From: Rickettsiales bacterium
Lineage (GTDB): Bacteria; Bacteroidota; Bacteroidia; Cytophagales; Cyclobacteriaceae
Reading direction: 5' to 3'
Assembly (NCBI GenBank): GCA_002729235.1
Contig: PBTY01000044.1
Location: forward strand, 1 to 37,757
Length of the DNA: 37,757 nt
In this document: positions 23,501 through 30,170 of the stretch, one piece after another
How the letters are laid out: every line of letters begins with the position of its first letter
Position numbering within the stretch: position 1 is the first letter of the stretch
The notes under the pieces: model-generated
What the model was told of the DNA's origin: nothing
Databases searched by the model: none
What the model saw: the letters and a program-made list of their open reading frames with translations, nothing else
Made by a program: the position numbers and the translations under genes

Positions 23501-24832
23501 TCAGGTGATAGCTATACATTTGGTAGTCAATCCTTAACAACATCTGGAGAATACACAGAGGTGTTTGCTTCAACCACAGGATGCGACAGTACCGTAATAC
23601 TCAGCCTACAGGTAGATCCAATTTACAATGAAACTGCATCTACAAGTATTTGCTCAGGAGACACCTACACTTTTGGCAGTCAAACACTATCAGAGGCTGG
23701 TGAATACACGGATGTTTTTGAATCTATTACCGGATGTGACAGTACCGTAGTACTTACACTTAGCATCAATGAGGTATACAATGAAACAGCCACTGCTACT
23801 ATTTGTGAAGGTGATGAGTATCAGTTTGGGACCCAAACTCTCTCAGAAAGCGGGGAATACACTGAAATATTTACATCGTCAAATTCATGCGATAGCACCG
23901 TAGTATTGACATTGACAGTGAATGACGTATACACTGAAAGCGTCTCATCTACCATCTGTGAAGGTGATACCTATGATTTCGGATCACAATCGCTAACTGA
24001 GACGGGTGAATTCACAGAAGTTTTCGAATCAATCAGTGGATGTGACAGTACTGTTACCTTGTCGCTTACTGTAAATGAAGTCTATAATGAGACTGTTTCA
24101 GCCGGTATTTGTGAAGGAGACAACTATGTATTTGGAAGTCAGACATTAACAACCGCAGGAGATTATTCAGAGACATTTACTGCGAGCACTGGATGTGATA
24201 GTACAGTGAATCTCAGTCTCATTATTAACACTGCGGATGAAGTTTCAATAGCTGAATCAATTTGTATTGGACAGTTCTTCTCATTCAGTGGAGAGGACTT
24301 GTCACAATCAGGAACCTATTCTGGCACCTTTACTAACCAACATGGATGTGACAGCTTGGTGACATTAGAACTGACCGTTGAAGAACTTGATAATAGTGTC
24401 TCTGTATCAGGCGCCACATTCTCTGCAAATGCTGCAAACGCGACCTATCAATGGATCGATTGTGATACCAACGAACCAATAACTGGAGCGACTAGTCAAT
24501 CTTTCACAGCGACAACCTCTGGATCATATGCAGTGGAAATAAGCAATGGGGCATGCACTACTCTTAGTGAATGTGAGTCAATACAAGTCACTATTCTCGG
24601 TGTTGAGAACATACTTAGTATCTATCCCAACCCAGCAAGCGATGTCCTATATATCTCTGAAAAAGAACTAAAAAATAGTAACTACCAGATCTTCAATTTG
24701 ACTGGTCAGCAAGTACAATCAGGCAGAATAGATGAAAAAGGAATGATACCACTCCATTTAGAGGAAGGGACTTTCATTCTTCAAATACAAAGCCAGACAG
24801 AGAATTACAAAATCAAATTCCTAATTCAATAA
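20564..24832 (+). CDS. Giant secreted FG-GAP / cysteine-repeat protein with T9SS sorting domain
   Basis: A 1422-residue secreted protein. After a signal peptide (about residues 1-21) comes a region of about 700 residues with 13 calcium-type D-x-D-x-D/N-G motifs of FG-GAP/VCBS repeats, for example DYDSDGDLD (46-54), DLDNDGDED, DVDGDGLND and DIDDDGQLD. These would form one or two beta-propellers like those of integrins and lectins. Residues about 817-1275 are eight close copies plus degenerate flanking copies of a 51-residue unit with two cysteines (C-x-GD-x-Y-x-FG near the start, GCDSTV near the end). The C-terminal about 80 residues (SIYPNPASDVLYIS onward) are a type A T9SS sorting domain. 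It is probably a cell-surface or released adhesin. It lies between two small LuxR-type regulators. Confidence 0.88.
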   Translation: MKFSPIYLTIVFILLTTQLIAQDFTPNEITNLDISTNQGDYIRSIDYDSDGDLDILQTGGTNSTELKVLINDGAGNFSAQVIKAYTQSIEIEIGDLDNDGDEDILVYSSNMPYDILENQSGTFADPVTTTITGGILRLADIVDVDGDGLNDIVTAVYNPNDIVWARNEGDFSFAPNEVLISQIEYNSKRINYFEILDIDNDNDLDAFVITDGTGSTDLLYMTINNTTDTITTTISPSSFYSDYYFGDLNADDHIDIAFSTVYSGGSPRGEIQVLLNDQSNSFSSSIIKSYPLVDGTVPLICNSLEAVDFDGDNDFDLVVGETSYQTAGITRLFINDGNGSFTENSNRLIGSFMSYNQAGTGIYTTQVESGDYNDDGLDDLLILSGADKDMILHAQQADGSFEANYLNYHMESLTRIQYMDVDGDGFKDFISTDQIANGKVVINYNDGNQNFKGNEAVVFDNVSRTAMDVLIGNWNNNSDLDLFYANSKHVYLVNDFLNESIRDTTLIYTSDEGGVNAGIGLNNNTSNALELIDMDNDNDLDLFIVDNISNQNTIVWLENTGSDYNTYTTGIDLDSYQLIDLNSDNYPDLVYTKTVGTFERYVRIAFFNSTTKQWDYQSEENTENVSPIYFTMADVDVDGDKDVIFRGRWMENMGSGVFAEDLTYQGGIGSTGKLTSADLNNDSKDDLISIVADGQDPTYIDVFINEGNNTFTKTDLGTDIDFDGTGHGAMPLLIEDIDDDGQLDIVSSFSGFSGGYVPFWFSVCFPTTSETSISSCGEYTAPSGAVFTTSGTYEDIITNNAGCDSTITIDLTILPVYEETASAEICEGDTYELGSQSLTTSGEFTEVFTASNGCDSTVVLTLVVNPVYNETATAAICAGDSYEFGTQTLTVSGEFTEKFESVSGCDSTVVLTLTVNEIYSETATASICEGDTYSFGNQSLTSAGEYTEVLTASTGCDSTVVLTLQVNPTYNETASANICSGDSYTFGSQSLTTSGEYTEVFASTTGCDSTVILSLQVDPIYNETASTSICSGDTYTFGSQTLSEAGEYTDVFESITGCDSTVVLTLSINEVYNETATATICEGDEYQFGTQTLSESGEYTEIFTSSNSCDSTVVLTLTVNDVYTESVSSTICEGDTYDFGSQSLTETGEFTEVFESISGCDSTVTLSLTVNEVYNETVSAGICEGDNYVFGSQTLTTAGDYSETFTASTGCDSTVNLSLIINTADEVSIAESICIGQFFSFSGEDLSQSGTYSGTFTNQHGCDSLVTLELTVEELDNSVSVSGATFSANAANATYQWIDCDTNEPITGATSQSFTATTSGSYAVEISNGACTTLSECESIQVTILGVENILSIYPNPASDVLYISEKELKNSNYQIFNLTGQQVQSGRIDEKGMIPLHLEEGTFILQIQSQTENYKIKFLIQ
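23012..24388 (+). repeat. Nine 153-bp (51-residue) coding repeats
   Basis: Units begin at 23012, 23165, 23318, 23471, 23624, 23777, 23930, 24083 and 24236 with no length variation. Units 1-8 share the Y-x-E-(T/S)-x-(T/S)... start, C-(E/S/A)-GD at positions 10-13 and CDSTV at 38-42. Unit 9 is degenerate, and a still more degenerate copy precedes unit 1 at about 22855-23011. Third-codon positions differ widely between units, so amplification is old and the protein pattern is kept by selection. Confidence 0.9.
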
Positions 24833-24843
24833 TAATTACGATC

Positions 24844-25149
24844 ATGAGTCTATCCCAACCGCAAACCAAGCCTCATTTACGTCTTCTTAAAACAAAAGGT
24901 GATGAGGAGTATTTAGCCAAAGAAGTAGAACTATTTCAACGAGGTGAAAAAAACAATCATGAGTTCACTGAAAGAGAAATAGATATACTGAACAAAATGT
25001 CTGAAGGTATGACGGCAGAGATGATAGCTGAAATGCTACACATCTCTCCACATACTGTCAAAACACATCAACGAAATATGTTGAAAAAGACCAAATGCTC
25101 CAATGGAGTACAACTAGTTGCTCAATCTATACGAATGGGTTTTATATAA
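24844..25149 (+). CDS. Stand-alone LuxR-type helix-turn-helix protein
   Basis: A 101-residue protein whose C-terminal 60 residues form a canonical LuxR/GerE domain: FTEREIDILNKMSEGMTAEMIAEML (about 39-63), recognition region SPHTVKTHQRNMLKKTK (68-84), then VQLVAQSIRMGFI. The N-terminal 35 residues are charged (KTKGDEEYLAKEVELFQRGE) and have no known domain, so there is no sensor module. It begins 11 nt after the stop of the giant repeat protein, which implies co-transcription, and it resembles but is not a close copy of the small regulator at the start of the unit. It may act on that unit or elsewhere; nothing in the sequence tells which. Confidence 0.82.
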   Translation: MSLSQPQTKPHLRLLKTKGDEEYLAKEVELFQRGEKNNHEFTEREIDILNKMSEGMTAEMIAEMLHISPHTVKTHQRNMLKKTKCSNGVQLVAQSIRMGFI

Positions 25150-25171
25150 AATGTAGAGAAATCAATTTTAT

Positions 25172-25198
25172 ATGTAACTACATTTAATGTATGTACGT
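25172..25198. promoter_or_regulatory. Operator array upstream of nitroreductase-pirin
   Basis: Two dyads 15 bp apart, ATGTA-ac-TACAT (25172-25183) and ATGTA-tg-TACGT (25187-25198). The first lies inside TATGTAACTACATTTAAT (25171-25188), which matches at 16 of 18 bases a site before the yceI gene, the two differences being the central bases. MarR-family repressors often bind dyads of this type before nitroreductase, pirin and yceI genes; the regulator is not in this window. Confidence 0.62.
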
Positions 25199-25200
25199 TA

Positions 25201-25225
25201 TAACTATTGTATTTATGAATAGTTA
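25201..25225. repeat. Inverted repeat in front of the nitroreductase start
   Basis: TAACTATT and AATAGTTA are separated by 9 bp and end 4 bp before the ATG at 25230. A second binding site or a 5' UTR hairpin over the ribosome binding region are both possible. Confidence 0.4.
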
Positions 25226-25229
25226 AGTT

Positions 25230-25826
25230 ATGAGTACTACATTAGTCACACACAAGCAAACACCTACAGAACACGACATATTAGACGTCATCAAAAACAG
25301 ATGGAGTCCACGCAGTTTTTCAGAAGAATCAGTGGATCAGGAGACACTAAACAGACTTTTTGAAGCTGTCAGGTGGGCGCCTTCTGCCATGAATGAGCAG
25401 CCATGGCGTTTCATTGTAAGCAAATTGGGTGAATCTGGACATGAACAAATGATTGAGAGTCTAATGCCAGGTAATCAACCATGGGCCAAGCATGCTCCAG
25501 TATTGATCACCACATTGGTCAAAAAAACGTACACTAATAGCGGAAGTCATAATGGAGCTGCAAAACATGACCTGGGCTTGGCGATGGGTAACTTTAGCGC
25601 TCAAGCGACACATGAAGGATTACTGTTACACCAAATGGGTGGTTTTCATAAGTCCAAGATTATTGAACTATTCAGCATTCCTGAAGATTATGAGCCGGTA
25701 ACAATTGTTGCTGTCGGATATCCTGGAGATCCTGATAATCTAACGGAAGATTTACGTGCTAGAGAACTAGCACCTCGTTCAAGAAAACAAATAGAGGAAA
25801 TCGTTTATTATGGAAACTTCAAATAA
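25230..25826 (+). CDS. Nitroreductase family protein
   Basis: A 198-residue FMN-dependent oxidoreductase of the nitroreductase family. The family start RWSPRSFSEE (about residues 24-33) supplies FMN-phosphate contacts, WAPSAMNEQPWRF (about 50-62) is the characteristic second motif, and the VTIVAVGYPGDPDNL segment is the third FMN-binding region. Such enzymes reduce quinones and nitroaromatics with NAD(P)H; the natural substrate is unknown. The stop overlaps the start of the pirin gene by 17 nt, so the two are one transcription unit. A dyad operator shared with the yceI promoter precedes it, suggesting stress-type control by a MarR-like repressor. Confidence 0.92.
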   Translation: MSTTLVTHKQTPTEHDILDVIKNRWSPRSFSEESVDQETLNRLFEAVRWAPSAMNEQPWRFIVSKLGESGHEQMIESLMPGNQPWAKHAPVLITTLVKKTYTNSGSHNGAAKHDLGLAMGNFSAQATHEGLLLHQMGGFHKSKIIELFSIPEDYEPVTIVAVGYPGDPDNLTEDLRARELAPRSRKQIEEIVYYGNFK

Positions 25827-26532
25827 AACACAATTCGTAAAGCATGAAGCTGACACACGTGGAGTAGCTAATTTCGGTTGGTTGCTCAGCAAGCACACAT
25901 TCAGTTTTGGTCAATATTACAATCCACAGCGTATCAATTTTGGTGCTCTTAGGGTATTGAATGATGATATTGTTCAGGGAGGAATGGGTTTCGGAACTCA
26001 TCCACATGATAATATGGAGATCGTTTCCATCCCGCTTCAAGGAGATTTGGAACACAAGGATAGCACTGGCAATACGGAAGTTATACGGTCGGGCGATGTG
26101 CAAATAATGAGTGCAGGATATGGCTTGACTCATAGTGAATACAATCACAGTAAAACGGAGTTGGTCAATTTCTTACAGATTTGGGTTATTCCTAAAAAAA
26201 GAGATATTGAACCCAGATATCAGCAGATCACATTTGATCCTAAAGAAAGAAAAAATAAGCTCCAGACAGTGGTTGCTCCAGATAACGATTCTGCACTTTG
26301 GATCAATCAGGATGCCTGGTTTACACTCAGTGATTTGGATGCTCAAAAAAGTTTAGAATATGTGCCACACAGATCAGATAGTGGTGTTTATGTATTCTTA
26401 ATCGATGGAGATTTGACAGCCAACGACGAGCAACTATCAAAAAGAGATGCCATTGGCTTTGTTCATCCAGAGCATGTAGCAATTAAGGCAAAAAATGATT
26501 CCAAGATACTTTTCATCGAAGTACCATTATAA
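25810..26532 (+). CDS. Pirin family protein
   Basis: A 240-residue bicupin of the pirin (YhhW-like) family. The N-terminal cupin keeps the iron-binding set: His64 and His66 in THPHDNMEI, His108 and Glu110 in GLTHSEYN. Bacterial pirins with this set can have quercetin-dioxygenase activity or act as redox-sensing partners; which applies here is unknown. The C-terminal cupin (about residues 140-240) lacks metal ligands, as usual. The start lies within the end of the nitroreductase gene. The pairing with a nitroreductase and a shared operator with yceI points to a quinone or electrophile response rather than flavonoid metabolism; that is inference. Confidence 0.93.
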   Translation: METSNKTQFVKHEADTRGVANFGWLLSKHTFSFGQYYNPQRINFGALRVLNDDIVQGGMGFGTHPHDNMEIVSIPLQGDLEHKDSTGNTEVIRSGDVQIMSAGYGLTHSEYNHSKTELVNFLQIWVIPKKRDIEPRYQQITFDPKERKNKLQTVVAPDNDSALWINQDAWFTLSDLDAQKSLEYVPHRSDSGVYVFLIDGDLTANDEQLSKRDAIGFVHPEHVAIKAKNDSKILFIEVPL

Positions 26533-26678
26533 AATCTAATAACTGGTTTTGGCTATAGAATATCTTCAGAATTGTTTAGTAGACTTAAGGTAGAAGAACA
26601 GGAAATAACATATTATCTCGAAACATACCTGTACTTTCTTAATTTAGGCTATCGAAAGACCGTCTGAATTAAAACTGT

Positions 26679-26716
26679 AAAACCCAATTTTCTAATGAAA
26701 GTTGGGTTTTTCTTTT
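26679..26716 (+). terminator. Intrinsic terminator after the nitroreductase-pirin unit
   Basis: AAAACCCAATTTTC (26679-26692) pairs with GAAAGTTGGGTTTT (26697-26710), one G-U pair, TAAT loop, followed by TCTTTTCT. It lies 147 nt after the pirin stop. Confidence 0.85.
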
Positions 26717-26743
26717 CTACAGAATTCCTCCAAAATCGATTTA

Positions 26744-26858
26744 TACATTTGATCCAAGCTTTTATTAAGCATCTTCGAATCACTTGTTTTTTTTATAGTA
26801 AGTTGCCCTCAGGGCATTCAAATTCAACCCGACATGAGACGCATGTCGGGTTTATTTA
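26744..26858 (+). ncRNA. Candidate small RNA with own promoter box and terminator
   Basis: TACATTTG (26744-26751) is an exact -7 box. A transcript from about 26757 would run roughly 100 nt and end in the strong hairpin AACCCGACATG / CATGTCGGGTT at 26826-26852. Inside are GCTT / AAGC and GCCCT / AGGGC mini-hairpins. No -33 TTG was found at the right distance and the only frames are very short, so a non-coding RNA is a proposal, not a demonstrated gene. Confidence 0.35.
26826..26858 (+). terminator. Second intrinsic terminator upstream of carbonic anhydrase
   Basis: An 11-bp stem AACCCGACATG / CATGTCGGGTT with a 5-nt loop (AGACG) is followed by TTATTTAT. It lies 135 nt beyond the first terminator on the same strand with no gene between. 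Confidence 0.85.
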
Positions 26859-26989
26859 TGCCCTACAATCTGTACTACTCTAGCTCCTGCTAACGAAATT
26901 GTTTCTATTACAATAGCAGAATGCCTTTCCTACCACCTTCAAGTTTAATATCTTTATCACTTATTGGTTAATGCTTAATACTTGAAACT

Positions 26990-27625
26990 ATGAAAGCTTC
27001 TTACGAGCGACTTATTAAGGGTAATGAAAAATGGATACAGGAAAAATTAGATCTTAATCCAGACTATTTCAAGACTCTTGCTAAAGGTCAGAGCCCTGAA
27101 TTTCTTTGGATAGGATGTGCGGACAGCCGAGTTCCTGCAAATGAAATTACAGGTACAGAATCAGGAGAGATATTTGTACATAGAAATATCGCCAACCTGG
27201 TCATCCACTCAGATATCAACATGTTGAGCGTTCTGCAATATGCCGTTGAATACCTTCATGTTAAACACATTATTGTTTGTGGTCATTATGGATGTGGTGG
27301 AGTGAAGGCTGCCATGGACACGCAATATGTTGGACTTGTTGGTAGATGGTTAGCACACATCAAAGACCACATTCTCAAGCATCAGGATGTTCTTGACCAA
27401 ATAGAGGATCAAGAAATGAAAGAGAAGAAAATGGTAGAATTGAATGTGATGGAGCAAGTTCATAACCTTGCCAAAACCTCTATCGTGCAAAAAGCCTGGA
27501 AAAACAGAGAATTGGAAATCCACGGATGGGTTTATTCTCTGGAAGATGGTAAGATCATCGATCTGGAAACAAAATATTCAGGTATTGATCAACTGGAGCC
27601 GATCTATCGATTCTCAGGAATATAA
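26990..27625 (+). CDS. can: Beta-class carbonic anhydrase
   Basis: A 211-residue zinc enzyme interconverting CO2 and bicarbonate in the cytoplasm. Zinc ligands are Cys43, His99 and Cys102 in WIGCADSRVPANEITG and VCGHYGCGGV, with the Asp45-Arg47 dyad that regulates ligand exchange in the beta class. HRNIANLV follows the first motif as usual. There is no signal peptide, so it is cytoplasmic. A SulP-family transporter begins 127 nt downstream behind a perfect hairpin and its own promoter box, which suggests functional pairing (bicarbonate import plus hydration) with independent transcription. Confidence 0.96.
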   Translation: MKASYERLIKGNEKWIQEKLDLNPDYFKTLAKGQSPEFLWIGCADSRVPANEITGTESGEIFVHRNIANLVIHSDINMLSVLQYAVEYLHVKHIIVCGHYGCGGVKAAMDTQYVGLVGRWLAHIKDHILKHQDVLDQIEDQEMKEKKMVELNVMEQVHNLAKTSIVQKAWKNRELEIHGWVYSLEDGKIIDLETKYSGIDQLEPIYRFSGI

Positions 27626-27632
27626 AACTTTC

Positions 27633-27665
27633 GGTCTGAACAAGCTTGTTCAGACCATTTTTATC
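27633..27665 (+). terminator. Intrinsic terminator after carbonic anhydrase
   Basis: A 24-bp perfect palindrome (27633-27656, GGTCTGAACA pairing with TGTTCAGACC around AGCT) is followed by ATTTTTATCC. Confidence 0.9.
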
Positions 27666-27717
27666 CTCACACGGCTTTATTGATTGGATACACCTTACTT
27701 TTAACAACAAGTTGGGC

Positions 27718-27725
27718 TATCTTTG
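27718..27725 (+). promoter_or_regulatory. -7 promoter box of the SulP transporter gene
   Basis: TATCTTTG matches TAnnTTTG exactly, 27 nt before the ATG. No TTG is present at the ideal -33 distance, so activity may be modest or activator-dependent. Confidence 0.6.
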
Positions 27726-27752
27726 CGCCTTTTTTGAAGCAAAGACGGCTAG

Positions 27753-29366
27753 ATGAGTAAGGTATTCAACAATTTCACTTTCAATCCCAAAAACGACATT
27801 CTTTCAGGACTTACTGTGGCGCTGGCACTGGTGCCAGAGGCGGTAGCTTTTGCCTTTGTGGCAGGAATTGATCCACTAGTAGGACTTTACGGAGCCTTTA
27901 TGATGGGGTTGATTACCTCACTATTTGGTGGACGTCCAGGGATGATTTCTGGAGCTACCGGAGCAATGGCCGTAGTAATGGTCCACATGATACAGCAAGG
28001 GAATAAAGTTGGGTTAGGACTTGACACTTCTATCGAAAACCTGGGCTTACAATGGCTGTTCATCACCTTACTTTTTGTCGGAGTAATCCAAATTTTGGCA
28101 GGTGTCTTGCGCCTGGGAAAATTTGTAAGACTTATCCCGCACCCAGTGATGATGGGTTTTGTGAATGGTCTGGCCATTGTCATTTTCCTGGCCCAACTGG
28201 GTATGTTTAAGAGAACCAGTAATGGTGTTACAGAATGGCTTCAGGGCTCTCAACTGTTTATCATGATTGCCTTGGTTGGATTGACAATGGCTATCATGTT
28301 CTTACTTCCTAAGTTCACCAAAAAACTTCCTGCAGCCTTGATGGCTATCATTGCGGTAGCATGTTTAACGATCTTTGGAGGAATCGACGTAAGTACTGTT
28401 GGATCATTTATAAGAGATGGTGGAGGGACAGGACTCAAAGGATCATTGCCATCATTCCAGTTTCAAATATTCTCACTTCTGGATACACTCGAGGGACATT
28501 GGGGATTAATTATTTCAACTGCCTTCTTACTTGCTGCAGTTGGTTTGATTGAGTCGTTAATGACACTCAATCTGGTAGATGACATCACAGAAACCAGAGG
28601 AAGCGGAAATAGAGAATGTGTAGCTCAGGGTGGTGCCAATATATTGAACGGACTATTTGGAGGAATGGGTGGTTGTGCTATGATTGGTCAATCCATAATC
28701 AACGTAAATTCCGGTGGTAGAGGTAGACTCTCCGGAATCGTGGCCGCTGTTGCTTTATTATGCTTCATCCTGTTCGGTGCCCCTTTAATTGAACAAATTC
28801 CAATTGCCGCCTTAGTTGGAGTCATGTTTATGGTGGTGATCGGCACCTTCGCCTGGAGTAGCTTCCGTGTAATCAACAAAATCCCCAAATCGGATGCTAT
28901 TGTTTTGATTGCCGTATCAGCAATCACAGTATGGCAAGATTTGGCTATAGCCGTAATTGCAGGTGTAATTATCTCAGCTCTTGTATTTGCCTGGAAAAAC
29001 GCCACAATGATTCGAGCAAGAAAACATCTTAAGGAAGATGGTACGAAAATCTATGAAATCTGGGGACCATTATTTTTCGGATCTACTCAGGCATTCAGCA
29101 CCAAATTTGATCCAAAAACAGATCCTGAAAACATTGAAATTGACTTTATTGAATCAAGAGTAAGTGATCACTCTGGGGTAGAAGCCCTGAGCAGTATTGT
29201 CAAGAAATACACCGATTTAGGTAAAAACATCAAGTTGACTCACTTGAGTCCGGAATGTAAAGATTTGTTAACCAAACTTGATCCTGAGTTTGGCAAGGTT
29301 ATTGAAACAAGCATAGATGATCCTAGATACCATGTGGTGACGGATTTGTTGGATAAGGAGGTATAG
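27753..29366 (+). CDS. SulP family anion transporter, probable bicarbonate transporter
   Basis: A 537-residue membrane protein with about 10-12 hydrophobic segments of the SulP (SLC26-like) family. The signature near the first helices is LSGLTVALALVPEAVAFAFVAG (starting at about residue 18), then ALYGAF-like LVGLYGAFMMGL and FGGRPGMISGATGA. The C-terminal about 100 residues form a STAS domain (KIYEIWGPLFFGST at the start, IDFIESRVSDHSGVEAL in the middle) on the cytoplasmic side. SulP proteins carry sulfate, bicarbonate and other anions. The adjacent carbonic anhydrase favours bicarbonate, but this is context-based. It has its own promoter box and a strong terminator. Confidence 0.92.
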   Translation: MSKVFNNFTFNPKNDILSGLTVALALVPEAVAFAFVAGIDPLVGLYGAFMMGLITSLFGGRPGMISGATGAMAVVMVHMIQQGNKVGLGLDTSIENLGLQWLFITLLFVGVIQILAGVLRLGKFVRLIPHPVMMGFVNGLAIVIFLAQLGMFKRTSNGVTEWLQGSQLFIMIALVGLTMAIMFLLPKFTKKLPAALMAIIAVACLTIFGGIDVSTVGSFIRDGGGTGLKGSLPSFQFQIFSLLDTLEGHWGLIISTAFLLAAVGLIESLMTLNLVDDITETRGSGNRECVAQGGANILNGLFGGMGGCAMIGQSIINVNSGGRGRLSGIVAAVALLCFILFGAPLIEQIPIAALVGVMFMVVIGTFAWSSFRVINKIPKSDAIVLIAVSAITVWQDLAIAVIAGVIISALVFAWKNATMIRARKHLKEDGTKIYEIWGPLFFGSTQAFSTKFDPKTDPENIEIDFIESRVSDHSGVEALSSIVKKYTDLGKNIKLTHLSPECKDLLTKLDPEFGKVIETSIDDPRYHVVTDLLDKEV

Positions 29367-29389
29367 AGGATCTTTATCGTCATATAATG

Positions 29390-29425
29390 AGGGTGATTCT
29401 TTTCAGAATCACCCTTTTTTATTTT
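29390..29425 (+). terminator. Intrinsic terminator after the SulP gene
   Basis: A 10-bp stem GGGTGATTCT / AGAATCACCC with TTTC loop (29391-29414) is followed by TTTTTT. Confidence 0.92.
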
Positions 29426-29495
29426 ATCACATTCCATTGATTAATAGCTAGTTACAAATTAATCAAAAAAATATCTTGTCATTTTGAAACCTTTA

Positions 29496-29548
29496 TATGT
29501 ACATACAGTTATTGTAATTACATATATTTGTATGTAGGTACATTTAAT
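29496..29548 (+). promoter_or_regulatory. yceI promoter with multiple operator dyads
   Basis: The -7 box TATATTTG (29523-29530) is flanked by the dyads TATGTACATA (29496-29505), TGTAATTACA (29513-29522) and ATGTA-gg-TACAT (29532-29543). The last lies in TATGTAGGTACATTTAAT (29531-29548), near-identical to the site upstream of the nitroreductase gene. A repressor bound there would sit over the transcription start. Confidence 0.65.
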
Positions 29549-29573
29549 TAGAAAACATAAAACATAAACTATC

Positions 29574-30116
29574 ATGGCGAAAACCTGGAACATCGACCCT
29601 ACTCACAGTGAAGTACAGTTCAAAGTAAAACACTTGGTTATTTCAACAGTAACCGGTTCATTCAAAAAATTCGAGGGATTAGTAGTATCCGAAAGTGATG
29701 ATTTTGACGGTGCTAAAGCCTCATTTGCTCTGGAAACTGCAAGCGTAGATACTAATGTAGCAGACAGAGACGCTCACTTAAAAAGTGCTGAATTCTTTGA
29801 TTCTGAAAACTACCCAAAATTAACGTTTGAAGGTAAAGTGGCCAAAGCTGGTGATGATTACAAACTCGTAGGGGACTTAACAATTAAAGACACAACCAAA
29901 CCAGTCGAATTGGCTGTAGAATTTGGTGGTAAAATGGTAGACGGTTATGGACAGCATAAAGCTGGATTCGAGATTACCGGTAAAATCAACAGAAAAGAAT
30001 TTGGACTCACCTGGAGCATGGTCACAGAAGCTGGTGGCGTTGTTGTTGGAGATGACGTGAAGCTATTGTTAAACGTGCAAGTAGTAGAGCAAGTAGAAGA
30101 AGCAGCAACTGCTTAA
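29574..30116 (+). CDS. YceI family protein, cytoplasmic form
   Basis: A 180-residue YceI-family lipocalin-like protein, which binds polyisoprenoid-type ligands in its barrel. The family pattern is clear: WNIDPTHSEVQFKVKHL at residues 5-21, then VTGSFKKFEG, AEFFDSENYPKLTF, VGDLTIKDTTKPV and FEITGKINRKEFGLTW. There is no signal peptide, unlike periplasmic YceI of proteobacteria, so it is cytoplasmic. YceI is often under MarR-family control in this phylum, and its promoter shares an operator with that of the nitroreductase-pirin unit 4 kb upstream. A terminator follows. Confidence 0.93.
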   Translation: MAKTWNIDPTHSEVQFKVKHLVISTVTGSFKKFEGLVVSESDDFDGAKASFALETASVDTNVADRDAHLKSAEFFDSENYPKLTFEGKVAKAGDDYKLVGDLTIKDTTKPVELAVEFGGKMVDGYGQHKAGFEITGKINRKEFGLTWSMVTEAGGVVVGDDVKLLLNVQVVEQVEEAATA

Positions 30117-30144
30117 TAAATATTTTACAGCAGTGACTTTGAAG

Positions 30145-30170
30145 ACGGGGCTTATGCCCCGTTTTTATTT
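30145..30170 (+). terminator. Intrinsic terminator after yceI
   Basis: ACGGGGC / GCCCCGT with TTAT loop (30145-30162) is followed by TTTTATTTTG. The T-run overlaps the last codon and stop of the convergent hydrolase gene. Confidence 0.88.

Larger units (their letters stand above)
26533..26989. other. 457-bp gene-free region with two hairpin terminators and a promoter box
   Basis: No credible protein gene lies between the pirin and carbonic anhydrase genes. The region holds a first terminator (26679-26716), an exact -7 box (26744-26751), a GCCCT-c-AGGGC dyad at about 26806-26816, and a second terminator (26826-26858). The part after 26858 is the upstream region of the carbonic anhydrase gene, where only a 7 of 8 match TATCTTTA (26949-26956) was seen. 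Confidence 0.6.

Noticed and set aside
23012-24388. CRISPR-like array suggested by regular spacing
   Set aside because: The 153-bp period is exactly 51 codons in an open frame, similarity runs through the whole unit, and no short identical repeats with variable spacers exist.
26598-26632. ACAGG / CCTGT inverted repeat after the pirin gene
   Set aside because: Only 5-bp arms with a 25-nt loop; expected by chance in AT-rich intergenic DNA.
26695-26883. 62-codon plus-strand frame in the pirin-carbonic anhydrase gap
   Set aside because: It runs through the end of one terminator hairpin and the whole of the next, and its product has no recognisable domain; chance frame.
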